A DNA stretch of 64,000 nt. Source: Arthrobacter echini (GTDB lineage: Bacteria; Actinomycetota; Actinomycetes; Actinomycetales; Micrococcaceae). A program made the translations under genes and the position numbers. This document shows, piece by piece, positions 9,499-18,769 of this stretch; positions within the stretch are counted from its first letter, which is position 1; each line of letters starts with the position of its first letter. The DNA lies in the NCBI RefSeq assembly GCF_008107445.1, contig NZ_VSLD01000002.1, positions 468,267 through 532,266 of the forward strand. Reading direction: 5' to 3'. The notes below the pieces were generated by a model. That model saw nothing but the letters and a program-made list of their open reading frames with translations. It was not told the DNA's origin and did not search any database.

Positions 9499-10167
9499 AT
9501 GGCAGACCCGGAACTGACCGAGGTCATGGCGGCGCTCCGCGCGCTCGAGGACCCGCGAGTGCGCGCCGTGAACGAGAAGCACGGCGACGATCACGCCGTT
9601 AATCTCGGCCAGGTGCGCAGCCTCGCGAAGCGGCTCGGACCTCGGCCGGAGCTGGCCCGCGAACTCTGGGCCACCGACGACAGCGCGGCGCAGCTCCTCG
9701 CCGTCCTCGTCTCCCGCCCGAAAGGACTCGACCGCCGGGAGCTCGACGCCATGCTGCGCCAGGCACGCACCCCGAAGGTGATCGACTGGCTCATCAACTA
9801 CGTGGTCAAGAAGAGCCCGCACTCCGAGGAGCTCCGCCGGGCCTGGTTCGACGATTCTGACCCGACCGTGGCGAGTGCCGGCTGGACCCTGACGGCTGAA
9901 CGAGTGAGGAAAAAGCCCGAGGGTATTGATCTTGCTGGCTTGCTCGATCTCATCGAGGCGCGCATGAAGACCGCACCGGACCGCCTCCAGTGGGCCATGA
10001 ACGACTGTCTCGGCCACATCGGGATCGAGCACCCGGAGTTCCGCGCCCGCGCCGTGGACATCGGCGAGCGCCTGGAAGTCCTCAAGGACTATCCGACGCC
10101 GCCGAACTGTACGTCACCGTTCGCCCCCATCTGGATCGCGGAAATGGTGAGGCGACAGAAATCTTGA
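9499..10167 (+). CDS. DNA alkylation repair (AlkD-like HEAT-repeat) protein
   Basis: A 222-residue, all-helical, Arg/Leu-rich protein that resembles the AlkD family of HEAT-like-repeat DNA glycosylases, which remove bulky or cationic alkylated bases. Visible segments include LGQVRSLAKRLG near the N terminus, AQLLAVLVSRPK, DWLINYVVKKSPHSEELRRAWF and the C-terminal ERLEVLKDYPTPPNC. The ATG has a strong GGGGAGG site 9 bases upstream. The family assignment rests on overall pattern; the catalytic Asp of characterised members cannot be pinned with certainty. It is a single-gene unit between two repeat-rich spacers. Confidence 0.75.
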   Translation: MADPELTEVMAALRALEDPRVRAVNEKHGDDHAVNLGQVRSLAKRLGPRPELARELWATDDSAAQLLAVLVSRPKGLDRRELDAMLRQARTPKVIDWLINYVVKKSPHSEELRRAWFDDSDPTVASAGWTLTAERVRKKPEGIDLAGLLDLIEARMKTAPDRLQWAMNDCLGHIGIEHPEFRARAVDIGERLEVLKDYPTPPNCTSPFAPIWIAEMVRRQKS

Positions 10168-10222
10168 GAGCGCGCCAGTTCCGGGATCACGCCACAGCAA
10201 TCCCGACCTGAACGTACGCAGG

Positions 10223-10262
10223 GCCGCAAGGCCGCAAGGCCGCAAGGCCGCAAGGCCGCAAG
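10223..10262. repeat. Five tandem copies of GCCGCAAG
   Basis: The octamer GCCGCAAG is repeated five times without error, followed by the degenerate unit ATGGCAAG. It lies in the 189-bp spacer after the AlkD-like gene and ends about 95 bases before the GTG of the next gene. Such perfect octamer arrays can gain or lose units by slippage and would change promoter spacing there. Confidence 0.95.
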
Positions 10263-10356
10263 ATGGCAAGGTACCAGGGCCGCAGGGAGGAACTGTTTTG
10301 GTAGGCTCCACAGATCGTGAGTCCGAAGGTCCGGACGGCCACCACCGGGGGGAAAC

Positions 10357-11181
10357 GTGGGATCGAGACGCACCACACCCCGGGGCGAGAGAGACCGGAG
10401 TGAAGGGCACCGGGATGAAAGAGACCGGGGTGAAGGGCACCGGAGTGAAAAAGGCGACGGCATCGCGTCCCACGCCCGATCCGAACGACTCGTCCCCTAC
10501 GTCCTCACCGTCGTCGTGCTCGTCCTCGCCGTCCTGGCGGCGGGCTCCATGGGCGAGCTGTCCGCCCGGCCGGTCGTCGATGCAGGCGCGGGAGCCGTGG
10601 AACCCACGAGTGTTCCCACCCCCTCCGCCGAGGCAGGTCCCGAACCACTGGTCGACGACGGCGACCGCCTCCGGATCGACCCGAGCGTGGCCGTGGCTGT
10701 AGCCCTGCTCCTGGTCATCGGGCTCCTCGCGCTGCTCGTGCGGTTCCTCCTGCGGCTGCGCGCCCGACCGCCGATCCGGGGCGGCAGCCTCGACAGCGCC
10801 CGGGTGCGCCCGCCCGGGATTCTCGAGCCCCTCGCCGAATCACTCCCCGCCTGGACCCGTGCCGCAGAGGACGAGTTGACCGGGAGCACCGACACCTCCG
10901 ACGCCGTGATCCGCTGCTGGCTGGCCTTCGAGCAACTGTGCGCCGGGGCAGGGATACCCCGCGGGTCCACCCAGACGACGTCGGACTTCGCCGCCGCGGC
11001 CGCGCAGAGCCTCGACCTGCCGATGGATGCCGTGACCGCCCTCAACCGCCTCTACCAGCGGGCCCGCTTCGCGCGCGATCGGCGGGACGACCGCGAGGCC
11101 CTCGGTCCTGGTGATCGCGCGCTCGCGCTGCGGAGCGTCCGCCTGCTGGCAGCCTCCGTCCAGGACGGCGAGCGCCCGTGA
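10357..11181 (+). CDS. DUF4129-type membrane protein, first gene of a MoxR/DUF58 cluster
   Basis: A 274-residue protein with two membrane helices (about residues 47-65 and 108-130) and a C-terminal cytosolic domain with the DUF4129 pattern (IRCWLAFEQLCAGAGIPRGSTQTTSDF, split here as IRCWLAFEQL and GSTQTTSDFA). Proteins of this kind accompany MoxR ATPases and DUF58 proteins and are often annotated beside transglutaminase-like genes. The GTG follows GGGGGGAAAC. The first 45 residues are a highly charged Arg/Glu/Gly segment encoded by a tandem DNA repeat, unlike the rest. The stop overlaps the next start by GTGA. Precise function unknown. Confidence 0.8.
   Translation: MGSRRTTPRGERDRSEGHRDERDRGEGHRSEKGDGIASHARSERLVPYVLTVVVLVLAVLAAGSMGELSARPVVDAGAGAVEPTSVPTPSAEAGPEPLVDDGDRLRIDPSVAVAVALLLVIGLLALLVRFLLRLRARPPIRGGSLDSARVRPPGILEPLAESLPAWTRAAEDELTGSTDTSDAVIRCWLAFEQLCAGAGIPRGSTQTTSDFAAAAAQSLDLPMDAVTALNRLYQRARFARDRRDDREALGPGDRALALRSVRLLAASVQDGERP
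10391..10450 (+). repeat. Two 30-bp tandem repeats inside the DUF4129 gene
   Basis: Two 30-bp units differ at two or three bases and are each built from two 15-bp half units of the form GRSACCGGRRTGAAR. They encode two 10-residue units (RDRSEGHRDE and RDRGEGHRSE) in the cytosolic N terminus. Because the unit is a multiple of three, copy-number change would keep the frame. Confidence 0.85.
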
Positions 11182-11642
11182 AGGGCTCCGCCTGGGTCAT
11201 CACGCTCGTCCTGACTGCTCTGGCGGTCGTTGCCGGCTGGTTCTTCGGTCTGGACCCGGCGCACGCCGTCGTGCTCGCCGGGGCCGGCCTCGCCGCAGGT
11301 ATCGCGAACGGGGTGCTGGAGTCCGTCGACGCACCGCGCCCCGTACTGACCCCACTCCCCCAGCCCGTGCGCGGTCTGGCCGACCTCCAGGCCCTGGAGT
11401 TCTCGCTCTCCGCCTCCGAGCCCGGAATGCGTGCCATCCTCGAGCTCCACTCACTCGCCCGGGACGCGATCGCAGCCCGTGCCTCCGCACCGCGGACGAC
11501 GGCGCTGAACACCTTCGCGGCCGGAACAGCACCCTCCGCACTCGGGCCGCGGGAACTCCGCACCCTCATCGACGACCTCGAGCGCCTCGTGCGCCACAAC
11601 GACCAGACGGCACCCACCAGGAGAACCCTTGACGAGCCCTGA
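11178..11642 (+). CDS. Small membrane protein of the MoxR/DUF58 cluster
   Basis: A 154-residue protein starting at a GTG that overlaps the previous stop. Two hydrophobic segments near the N terminus (about residues 5-22 and 29-45) are followed by a soluble Arg/Glu/Leu-rich helical tail ending in ELRTLIDDLERLVRHN. No known family is recognised. Its position between DUF4129 and moxR, with overlaps on both sides, says it belongs to the same membrane-associated machine. Confidence 0.8.
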   Translation: MKGSAWVITLVLTALAVVAGWFFGLDPAHAVVLAGAGLAAGIANGVLESVDAPRPVLTPLPQPVRGLADLQALEFSLSASEPGMRAILELHSLARDAIAARASAPRTTALNTFAAGTAPSALGPRELRTLIDDLERLVRHNDQTAPTRRTLDEP

Positions 11643-12657
11643 CCCCCAGAACACCGGCATGGCCGTCGGTACCGACTTCCGCCCGGACGGCGCCCTCCCT
11701 GTGATCGCCGACGCCGCCCGCGCGGGCCACGAGGTCCTGGACCGCACCGGGACCGTGGTCGTGGGCGCCACCCAGCCCCTGCGCCTTGCCCTCGCAGCGG
11801 TCCTCGCGGGCGGACACGTCCTGTTCGAGGATCTTCCCGGCCTCGGCAAGACCCTGGCGGCCAAGACGCTCGCGCAGGCCCTGGGGCTGGACTTCCGGCG
11901 CCTGCAGTTCACCCCCGATCTGCTGCCCTCGGACGTCACGGGCTCGTCCATCTTCAATCCGGCCACGCGGGAGTTCGAGTTCAGACCCGGGCCCGTCTTC
12001 ACGGGCCTGTTCCTCGCCGACGAGATCAACAGGACCTCGCCGAAGACACAGTCCGCCCTGCTGGAAGCCATGGCGGAGGGCCAGGTCTCGGCAGAGGGCA
12101 CCACCCTGGTGCTCCGCCGTCCCTTCCACGTCTTCGCGACCTCCAATCCGATCGAGTTCGAAGGCACCTATCCGCTGCCGGAGGCCCAGCTGGACCGCTT
12201 CATGGTCCGCCTGCGCTTCGGTTACCCCGGTCCGGGTGGCGAACAGGAGATCATCACCCGGCGCATCGGACGACGCCGGGAGGCCACGGAGGTTGCGAGT
12301 GTCATCTCCGCCGACGGACTCCTGGCCCTGCAGGCAGCGGTCGAGGCCGTGGACGTGGATGAGGACGTCATCGACTACGCCGTACGCCTGACCGCCGGGA
12401 CCCGCCATCATCCCGCGATCGAGGTGGGTGCCTCCCCCCGGGGATCCCAGGCCCTCATCCTGCTGGGCCGCGCCCTGGCCGTGCTCGACGGCCGCTCCTT
12501 CGTGCTCCCGGAGGACGTGAAGGAGTGTGCCGTCGCCGTCCTCGCCCATCGACTCACCCTGACACCGTCGTCCTGGGCGCAAGGCACCTCGACGGAGCAG
12601 GTGGTGACGGAGGTCCTGGCGCAGATTGCCACACCGACGACGGCGCCGCGTGGCTAA
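11629..12657 (+). CDS. MoxR-family AAA+ ATPase
   Basis: AAA+ ATPase of the MoxR family, thought to act as a chaperone that activates or assembles partner proteins. In 342 residues it shows the Walker A-like motif EDLPGLGKT (residues 67-75), Walker B LFLADEINR, sensor/arginine-finger segment FATSNPIEFEGTYPLPEAQLDRF and the C-terminal lid GASPRGSQALI. The TTG start has AGGAG five bases upstream and lies 14 bases inside the previous gene. The next gene is its usual partner, a DUF58 protein, overlapping by 8 bases. Confidence 0.93.
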   Translation: MTSPDPQNTGMAVGTDFRPDGALPVIADAARAGHEVLDRTGTVVVGATQPLRLALAAVLAGGHVLFEDLPGLGKTLAAKTLAQALGLDFRRLQFTPDLLPSDVTGSSIFNPATREFEFRPGPVFTGLFLADEINRTSPKTQSALLEAMAEGQVSAEGTTLVLRRPFHVFATSNPIEFEGTYPLPEAQLDRFMVRLRFGYPGPGGEQEIITRRIGRRREATEVASVISADGLLALQAAVEAVDVDEDVIDYAVRLTAGTRHHPAIEVGASPRGSQALILLGRALAVLDGRSFVLPEDVKECAVAVLAHRLTLTPSSWAQGTSTEQVVTEVLAQIATPTTAPRG

Positions 12658-14116
12658 CGGCGCCGAGACCGCCCGCTCGCCCGGCTGGGCGGTCGCGCTG
12701 ATCATCGCGTTGGTCTGCATCGTCGCGGGTCTCGTCTCGGGCCGGCCGGAGACCGTGGCCCTCGCAGCGCCGTTCGCGCTCCTCGTCCTCTCCGGGCGAT
12801 CCACGGTGGACGGCGCGCAGGAGCCCTCCGTCCGGATCGCTGCCGATCGGAGAATGGAGGGCAGCGGCAGGCTCCGGCTCCTGCTGACGTCCCTGCCTCC
12901 GGGAGGCGCCCACACCGCGGAAACTACCCGCGCAGAGCAGAGCGCGGCGGGGAACGCCCGGCCGGCATCATCGCTCGTCGCCGTCACCCTGGCCGCGCCC
13001 GCGTGCCCTGCCGACGCGCTGGTCCTGCGGGCCGACGAGGACTGCCCCCTGCTCGTGGACGTCCCGGGCTCCGGCGAGATCGCCGTGCTGTCCTACGGTT
13101 CCGCCGGATTCTCCGCCGACCTCATGATCACCACCGCCTTCGTCCCCGCACCGGCCGTCCGGGTGACCATCCTCCCGCAGCTCGGCGGGACCGTCGCACT
13201 GCCCGTCTCCAGGCGGTTGAGCGGCGTCACGGGCTCCCATACCTCCAGGCGGCCGGGTGAGGGCGGGGAGCTGAGGTCCATCGCACCGATGCAGCCCGGG
13301 GATCAGCTGCGGCGCATCGACTGGCGGGCCACGGCGCGGAGATCGGCGGACCAGGACAGACTGATGGTGCGGCGGAACTTCGCCGACGCCGAAGCATCCG
13401 TTCTCCTGATCATCGACCAGGGCCACGATCTGCCGGCCTCGACGGAGGACTGGTTCTCCTCGACAACGGATCTCACCGGGCAGGGCTCCCTGCACGTGGC
13501 CCGCACCGCAGCCGCCACCGTGGCGGCGTCGTACCTGGCCGCCGGGGACCGCGTGGGACTCGACGACCTCTCCGGGACGCGCCGAGCGCTCCGGACCGCC
13601 TCCGGTGGGCGACACCTCGAGCAGATCCGCACGCGCCTCGCCGGTACCGCCGTGGTCCCTCGGCGCCGGCGACGTCGGGATCCCGTCCCGCCGCAGGGCG
13701 CCGTCGTCCTCGTGTTCTCGGCGTTCCTCGATCCCGAACCGGCGCGTCTCCTGCGCCTCTGGCACGCGCAGGGACACGTGGTGGTCGGGGTCGACTGCGT
13801 GCCGCAGCTGGAGCGTACCGAGGCCTCGCCGGCGCAGGCGCTCACCGTGCGCCTGACCCTGGTGCGGCGTCGGCTGCTCCTCGAGAACCTGCGGGCCGAG
13901 GGCATACCCGTCCTCTCGGGCGCCGCTGCCCGGTCCGCTGCACCCCACACGACCTCACGCGACGCGCGCGGCCCGGGCCTTCCGGGCACCACAACCGACA
14001 CGGAGGAGTTCGGCGCTGCACTGGACCTCGGGTCAGGGCTGCGGCTGCTGGCACGCCGTACCGGCCGGGGAGCCGGGCAAACCCCGGCACCGGGCACCAC
14101 CCGGAGCCTCCCCTGA
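12650..14116 (+). CDS. DUF58 domain membrane protein
   Basis: The 488-residue protein has two N-terminal membrane helices and a cytosolic domain with the DUF58 signature (LRSIAPMQPGDQLRRIDW and RRNFADAEASVLLIIDQ), a von Willebrand-A-like fold. It is the standard partner of MoxR. The GTG at 12650 was chosen because it lies just before the first hydrophobic segment and overlaps the moxR end; a frame start eight codons earlier encodes only Arg/His. The overlap of stop and start with the next gene (TGATG) keeps it in the operon. Confidence 0.88.
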   Translation: MANGAETARSPGWAVALIIALVCIVAGLVSGRPETVALAAPFALLVLSGRSTVDGAQEPSVRIAADRRMEGSGRLRLLLTSLPPGGAHTAETTRAEQSAAGNARPASSLVAVTLAAPACPADALVLRADEDCPLLVDVPGSGEIAVLSYGSAGFSADLMITTAFVPAPAVRVTILPQLGGTVALPVSRRLSGVTGSHTSRRPGEGGELRSIAPMQPGDQLRRIDWRATARRSADQDRLMVRRNFADAEASVLLIIDQGHDLPASTEDWFSSTTDLTGQGSLHVARTAAATVAASYLAAGDRVGLDDLSGTRRALRTASGGRHLEQIRTRLAGTAVVPRRRRRRDPVPPQGAVVLVFSAFLDPEPARLLRLWHAQGHVVVGVDCVPQLERTEASPAQALTVRLTLVRRRLLLENLRAEGIPVLSGAAARSAAPHTTSRDARGPGLPGTTTDTEEFGAALDLGSGLRLLARRTGRGAGQTPAPGTTRSLP

Positions 14117-14673
14117 TGGCCCGTACCGCGCAGCCACCCGGGGTGCGGGCCATACCCGGGCGGGCCGGTCTGATCCCGCTGTGGACGGTCCGCTGCGCCA
14201 CCGCCCTGATCGGCGTCCTGCTCGGTGGTGTGGTCTGGGCCGGTTCCGCCTGGATCGCACTCCCGCTCGTCGTTGCGGTGGGCGCCGCGATCCTGCCCTC
14301 GACCGGCCTCGTCGCGCTCTCCCTCCTCCTGCTCGTGGTGTCCTATGCCGTGAACATGCCCGACGGATGGCCGTGGCTGCCGGTCTTCGTCGCGGGCCTC
14401 CACGCGCTCTTCATCCTCTACCTGCTGCTCCTGCCCCTCCCGCGTCACGGCTGGATCAGCATCCTCGCCCTGCGGGCCCTCGCCCTGCCCTATCTTCGTC
14501 TCCAGGCCCTCGCCCAGCCCGTCGCGTTCCTCGCGCTCCTCGTGGACGACGCCGGGTCCAACCTCGTCGTCGTCGTCGCGGGGGTCGCGGCCGTCAGCGG
14601 CTGGTCACTGTGGCTGGTGCGACGCCGGGCGCTCCGACAGGCGGACCGGGTGGTCGGGGGGACGAGCACCTAG
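14116..14673 (+). CDS. Polytopic membrane protein of the MoxR/DUF58 cluster
   Basis: A 185-residue protein that is almost wholly hydrophobic, with about five membrane segments (LIGVLLGGVVWAGSAWIAL is the first clear one). Its ATG overlaps the preceding stop as TGATG. No family is recognised by eye. By position it completes a five-gene unit of one ATPase, one DUF58 protein and three membrane proteins. The next gene, hrpA, has its own strong ribosome site and may be separate. Confidence 0.8.
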   Translation: MARTAQPPGVRAIPGRAGLIPLWTVRCATALIGVLLGGVVWAGSAWIALPLVVAVGAAILPSTGLVALSLLLLVVSYAVNMPDGWPWLPVFVAGLHALFILYLLLLPLPRHGWISILALRALALPYLRLQALAQPVAFLALLVDDAGSNLVVVVAGVAAVSGWSLWLVRRRALRQADRVVGGTST

Positions 14674-14687
14674 ACTGGGAGGCAACT

Positions 14688-17600
14688 ATGGCACTGACAA
14701 TCTCCTATCCCGCCGACCTCCCCGTCTCGGAACGCCGCACCGACATCATGGCCGCGATCGCCGCCAACCAGGTCACCATCATCGCCGGCGAGACCGGCTC
14801 GGGGAAGACCACGCAGATCCCCAAGATGTGCCTCGAACTCGGGCTCGCCGAGCACGGGCTGATCGGCCACACCCAGCCGCGCCGGCTCGCAGCCCGCACT
14901 GTCGCGGAGCGCATCGCCGAGGAACTGCAGGTGAGCCTCGGCGAGGAGGTGGGCTACCAGGTCCGCTTCACCGGTTCCGTGGGGCGGAAGACGAAACTCA
15001 AGCTGATGACCGACGGCATCCTGCTGGCCGAGATCCAGCACGACAGGATGCTGCGCAAGTACAGCACCATCATCATCGACGAGGCGCACGAGCGCAGCCT
15101 GAACATCGACTTCATCCTCGGATACCTCAAGCGCATCCTGCCGCAGCGCCCCGATCTGAAGGTCATCATCACCTCCGCCACCATCGACCCCGAGCGTTTC
15201 GCCGCGCACTTCGCGGCCGACGCCGCGGTCGCGGAGACCTCCCCTGCGCCGATCATCGAGGTCTCCGGCCGCACCTACCCCGTGGAGATCCGCTACCGTC
15301 CGCTGGACCAACCGCCGGGCGGGCTCGACGACGGCGATACAGCGAGCGGCGCGGACAGCGAGCTGGAGGAGGAGCGTGATCCGCTCGACGCCGTGTCCGA
15401 CGCCGTCGACGAGCTGTGCGCGGAGGCCCCGGGGGACATCCTCGTGTTCTTCTCCGGCGAGCGCGAGATCCGCGACGCCGCCGAGGTGCTGCGCGCCCGC
15501 ATCCAGTCGAGCGCACGCCTGCGCGGCACCGAGGTCCTCCCGCTGTTCGCCCGGCTCTCGCTGGAGGAACAGCACCGCGTCTTCCGCCCCACGGGGAACC
15601 ACCGGCGCATCGTGCTCGCGACCAATGTGGCCGAGACGTCCCTGACGGTCCCCGGCATCAAGTACGTGATCGACACCGGGACGGCTCGTATCTCCCGCTA
15701 CTCGCACCGCACCAAGGTGCAGCGCCTGCCGATCGAGCGCGTCTCGCAGGCCTCGGCGAACCAGCGTTCGGGCCGCAGCGGCCGTGTCTCGAGCGGCATC
15801 GCCATCCGCCTGTACTCGGAGGAGGACTTCGCCGCGCGGCGTCCGTTCACCGAACCCGAGATCCTGCGCACGTCCCTGGCCGCCGTCATCCTGCAGATGG
15901 CCGCCATGGGCGTCACCCGTGGGCCCAAGGACATCGCTGACTTCCCGTTCGTGGAGCCACCGGAGTCGAAGGCCATCAACGACGGCGTCACCCTCCTGCG
16001 CGAGCTCGGTGCCCTGAAGGACGACGGTGGTCTCTCCCCCGTGGGGCGGCAGCTCGCCCAGCTGCCCGTGGACCCGAGGCTCGGACGCATGATCGTCGAG
16101 GCCGGGACGCGGGGTGCCGTGAAGGAGGTGATGGTCCTCGCGGCCGCCCTGACCATCCAGGACCCGCGTGAGCGCCCGTCGGCGGACCAGCCCGCCAAGC
16201 AGCAGCAGGCAGCCGAGAAGCACAAGCGCTTCGTGGACGAGAACTCCGACTTCACGGCGTATCTGAATCTGTGGCGGTACCTCCAGCAGAAGCAGGACGA
16301 GCTCTCCTCCACCCAGTTCCGCAAGCTGTGCCGCACGGAGTTCATCAACTATCTGCGCGTACGGGAATGGCAGGACCTCTTCCAGCAGCTCCGCCAGCTC
16401 GCCAAGCCGCTCGGAATCACACTGCACTCGGGTCCCGTGGATCCCGTGGGCCTGCACGAGCAGATCCACATCAGCCTGCTCTCGGGCCTGCTGAGCCATA
16501 TCGGCCTGTACGACCAGCGCAAGCGCGAGTACGCCGGAGCGCGCGGCACGCGCTTCGCGATCTTCCCGGGCTCCTCCCTGTTCAAGAAGTCCCCGGACTG
16601 GGTCATGGCGGCCGAACTCGTGGAGACGTCCCGGCTGTGGGCGCGCGTGGTGGCCCGCATCGATCCCCTGTGGGCCGAGCAGGTGGCTCCGCACCTGGTC
16701 AAGCGCTCCTACAGCGAGCCGCACTGGTCCCGGAAGATGGGCTCGGTCATGGCCTACGAGAAGGTCACGCTGTACGGGGTGCCGATCGTGCCGCAGCGGC
16801 GCATCAACTACGGGCGGATCGACCGCGAGGTGGCCCGCGAGCTCTTCATCCGCCACGCCCTTGTGGAGGGCGACTGGAAGACGCACCACACCTTCTTCAG
16901 CCGCAACCAGGCCCGCCTGGCCGAGGTGGAGGAGCTCGAGAACCGGCTCCGCCGCCGCGATCTGCGCGTGGACGACGAGACCCTGTTCGAGTTCTACGAC
17001 CAGCGCATCGGCCCCGACGTGGTCTCGGAGCGGCACTTCGACACCTGGTGGAAGAAGGCGCGCCACGACCAGCCCGATCTGCTCGACTTCGACCCGGACC
17101 AGCTGCGCAGCGAGGACGCCGCCGATCTCGACGAGACGGCCTTCCCGAGCACGTGGCACCAGGCCGGGTTCGAGCTGCCGCTCACGTACGAGTTCTCACC
17201 GCTCACCCCGGAGGCGCACGACGGCGTCACGGTCACCATCCCCGTCCTGTTCCTCAACCAGCTCGACTCCAGGCCCTTCCGCTGGCAGATCCCCGGCCAG
17301 CGGGTGGAACTCGTCACGGCGCTCATCAAATCGCTGCCGAAGCAGGTGCGGAAGAACTTCGTCCCGGCCCCCGATGTGGCCCGCACCGCCGTCGCGGCCC
17401 TCGCGACCGACGCGGACCCTGCGCAGGACGATCTCGAGGCGTCCCTGGAACTCGTCCTGCGGCGCTCACGCGGTCACATCATCCCGCCGGGTTCCTGGAA
17501 CTGGTCCGCCGTCCCGCAGCATCTGCTCATGATGTTCAGGGTGGTCGACGCCGACGGACGCGTCCTGGACGAATCCCGCGATCTGGAAGCACTCAAGGAG

Positions 17601-18755
17601 TCCCTCGCCCCCGCCGTCAGCCGGGCCATCGCGCTATCGCTCGGCGCCACCCCGGGCACCACGCATGGACCGGGATCCGCGGGGCGTGCGGGCTCGGGAA
17701 CGACACGTGCCGGGACCGGTCCCGCGGGCCGGCAGGCGGGCGGGCGGAAGGACGGGCGCACCCAGGGCGGCCGGCAGGGCTCCGATCGCGGGTCGCGCAC
17801 TGACGCGGCTCCGGCAGCCGGGCCCTCGGGCGCGGTGACACTGCCGGCGGGCGGTGTAGCCCTCGCGGAGGCTCCTGCCGTCGCTGAACGCACCGGCGAG
17901 AGGAGCTGGGTCTTCGGCACCGTGGAGCGCGAGGTCTCGCGCGCCGTCGCCGGTCATCGGGTCACGGGCTTCCCCGCGATCGTGGACGAGGGCACCTCGG
18001 TGGGTCTGCGGGTCCTGCCCACGGCCGGCGAGCAGGCCACCGTGATGCGCGCCGGTGTCATCAGGCTCCTGTCGCTGCGCATCCCGAGCCCCGCGAAGTA
18101 CGTGCTGGAACACCTGAGCAACACGGAGAAGCTCACCTTCAGCCAGAATCCGCACGGGAGCGTCGCCGAGCTCATCGGCGACTGCACCCTCGCAGCGATC
18201 GACAAGCTCGTCCCGGCGGACCTGCCCTGGACCGAGGAGGCGTTCGACCAGCTGTACGAGGCGGTCCGCGCCGAACTCATCGACACCGTGTTCACCGTGA
18301 CGGCAACCGTCGAGAAGGTGCTCTCGAGTACGCGGCGCATCCAGAAGCAGCTCAAGGGCACCACGAGCCTGGCGCTCATCTCGGCGCTGAACGACATCAG
18401 GAGTCAACTGGAGCACCTCGTGTACCCCGGCTTCGTGGCAGCGACAGGCTACGCGCAGCTCGCCCAGCTCCCCCGGTATCTCGCGGCGATCGAGATGAGA
18501 CTGGAGAAGCTGCCCACGAACGTGCAGCGGGACGGGCTCGCCCTGGCCACGGTCCAGCGCCTCGAGGACGACTACGACGACGCCGTTGCCTCCCTCGCCG
18601 CCGGCCGCCACCGCCCCGAGGGCCTCCTCCGTGTGCGCTGGATGATCGAGGAACTGCGGGTCAGTCTCTTCGCGCAGGATCTCGGGACGGCCTACTCGGT
18701 GTCGGAGAAGCGGATCCGGACGGCGCTGAACGAGGCCCTCGCCGCAACAAGGTAG
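14688..18755 (+). CDS. hrpA: ATP-dependent RNA helicase HrpA
   Basis: DEAH-box helicase of 1355 residues, the usual size for HrpA. Motif I is GETGSGKTT (residues 34-42), motif II DEAH near residue 130, motif III SAT near 163, motif VI around QRSGRSGRV, then the ratchet/OB region and the long HrpA-specific C-terminal domain. The ATG follows GGGAGG at five bases; an open frame further upstream overlaps the previous gene out of frame and is rejected. Residues about 985-1055 are a low-complexity Gly/Arg/Thr/Ala-rich insert that probably forms a basic flexible linker. HrpA rescues collided or stalled ribosomes in enterobacteria; its role here is inferred by family. Confidence 0.95.
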   Translation: MALTISYPADLPVSERRTDIMAAIAANQVTIIAGETGSGKTTQIPKMCLELGLAEHGLIGHTQPRRLAARTVAERIAEELQVSLGEEVGYQVRFTGSVGRKTKLKLMTDGILLAEIQHDRMLRKYSTIIIDEAHERSLNIDFILGYLKRILPQRPDLKVIITSATIDPERFAAHFAADAAVAETSPAPIIEVSGRTYPVEIRYRPLDQPPGGLDDGDTASGADSELEEERDPLDAVSDAVDELCAEAPGDILVFFSGEREIRDAAEVLRARIQSSARLRGTEVLPLFARLSLEEQHRVFRPTGNHRRIVLATNVAETSLTVPGIKYVIDTGTARISRYSHRTKVQRLPIERVSQASANQRSGRSGRVSSGIAIRLYSEEDFAARRPFTEPEILRTSLAAVILQMAAMGVTRGPKDIADFPFVEPPESKAINDGVTLLRELGALKDDGGLSPVGRQLAQLPVDPRLGRMIVEAGTRGAVKEVMVLAAALTIQDPRERPSADQPAKQQQAAEKHKRFVDENSDFTAYLNLWRYLQQKQDELSSTQFRKLCRTEFINYLRVREWQDLFQQLRQLAKPLGITLHSGPVDPVGLHEQIHISLLSGLLSHIGLYDQRKREYAGARGTRFAIFPGSSLFKKSPDWVMAAELVETSRLWARVVARIDPLWAEQVAPHLVKRSYSEPHWSRKMGSVMAYEKVTLYGVPIVPQRRINYGRIDREVARELFIRHALVEGDWKTHHTFFSRNQARLAEVEELENRLRRRDLRVDDETLFEFYDQRIGPDVVSERHFDTWWKKARHDQPDLLDFDPDQLRSEDAADLDETAFPSTWHQAGFELPLTYEFSPLTPEAHDGVTVTIPVLFLNQLDSRPFRWQIPGQRVELVTALIKSLPKQVRKNFVPAPDVARTAVAALATDADPAQDDLEASLELVLRRSRGHIIPPGSWNWSAVPQHLLMMFRVVDADGRVLDESRDLEALKESLAPAVSRAIALSLGATPGTTHGPGSAGRAGSGTTRAGTGPAGRQAGGRKDGRTQGGRQGSDRGSRTDAAPAAGPSGAVTLPAGGVALAEAPAVAERTGERSWVFGTVEREVSRAVAGHRVTGFPAIVDEGTSVGLRVLPTAGEQATVMRAGVIRLLSLRIPSPAKYVLEHLSNTEKLTFSQNPHGSVAELIGDCTLAAIDKLVPADLPWTEEAFDQLYEAVRAELIDTVFTVTATVEKVLSSTRRIQKQLKGTTSLALISALNDIRSQLEHLVYPGFVAATGYAQLAQLPRYLAAIEMRLEKLPTNVQRDGLALATVQRLEDDYDDAVASLAAGRHRPEGLLRVRWMIEELRVSLFAQDLGTAYSVSEKRIRTALNEALAATR

Positions 18756-18769
18756 CCGGGCGGCTTGGA

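Noticed and set aside
8764..9500. Integrative element at tRNA-Arg
   Set aside because: No integrase, no duplicated tRNA 3' end and no foreign gene block follow.
14181..14687. N-terminal extension of hrpA by 169 codons
   Set aside because: The extension overlaps the preceding membrane gene in another frame, while the ATG at 14688 has a strong ribosome site.
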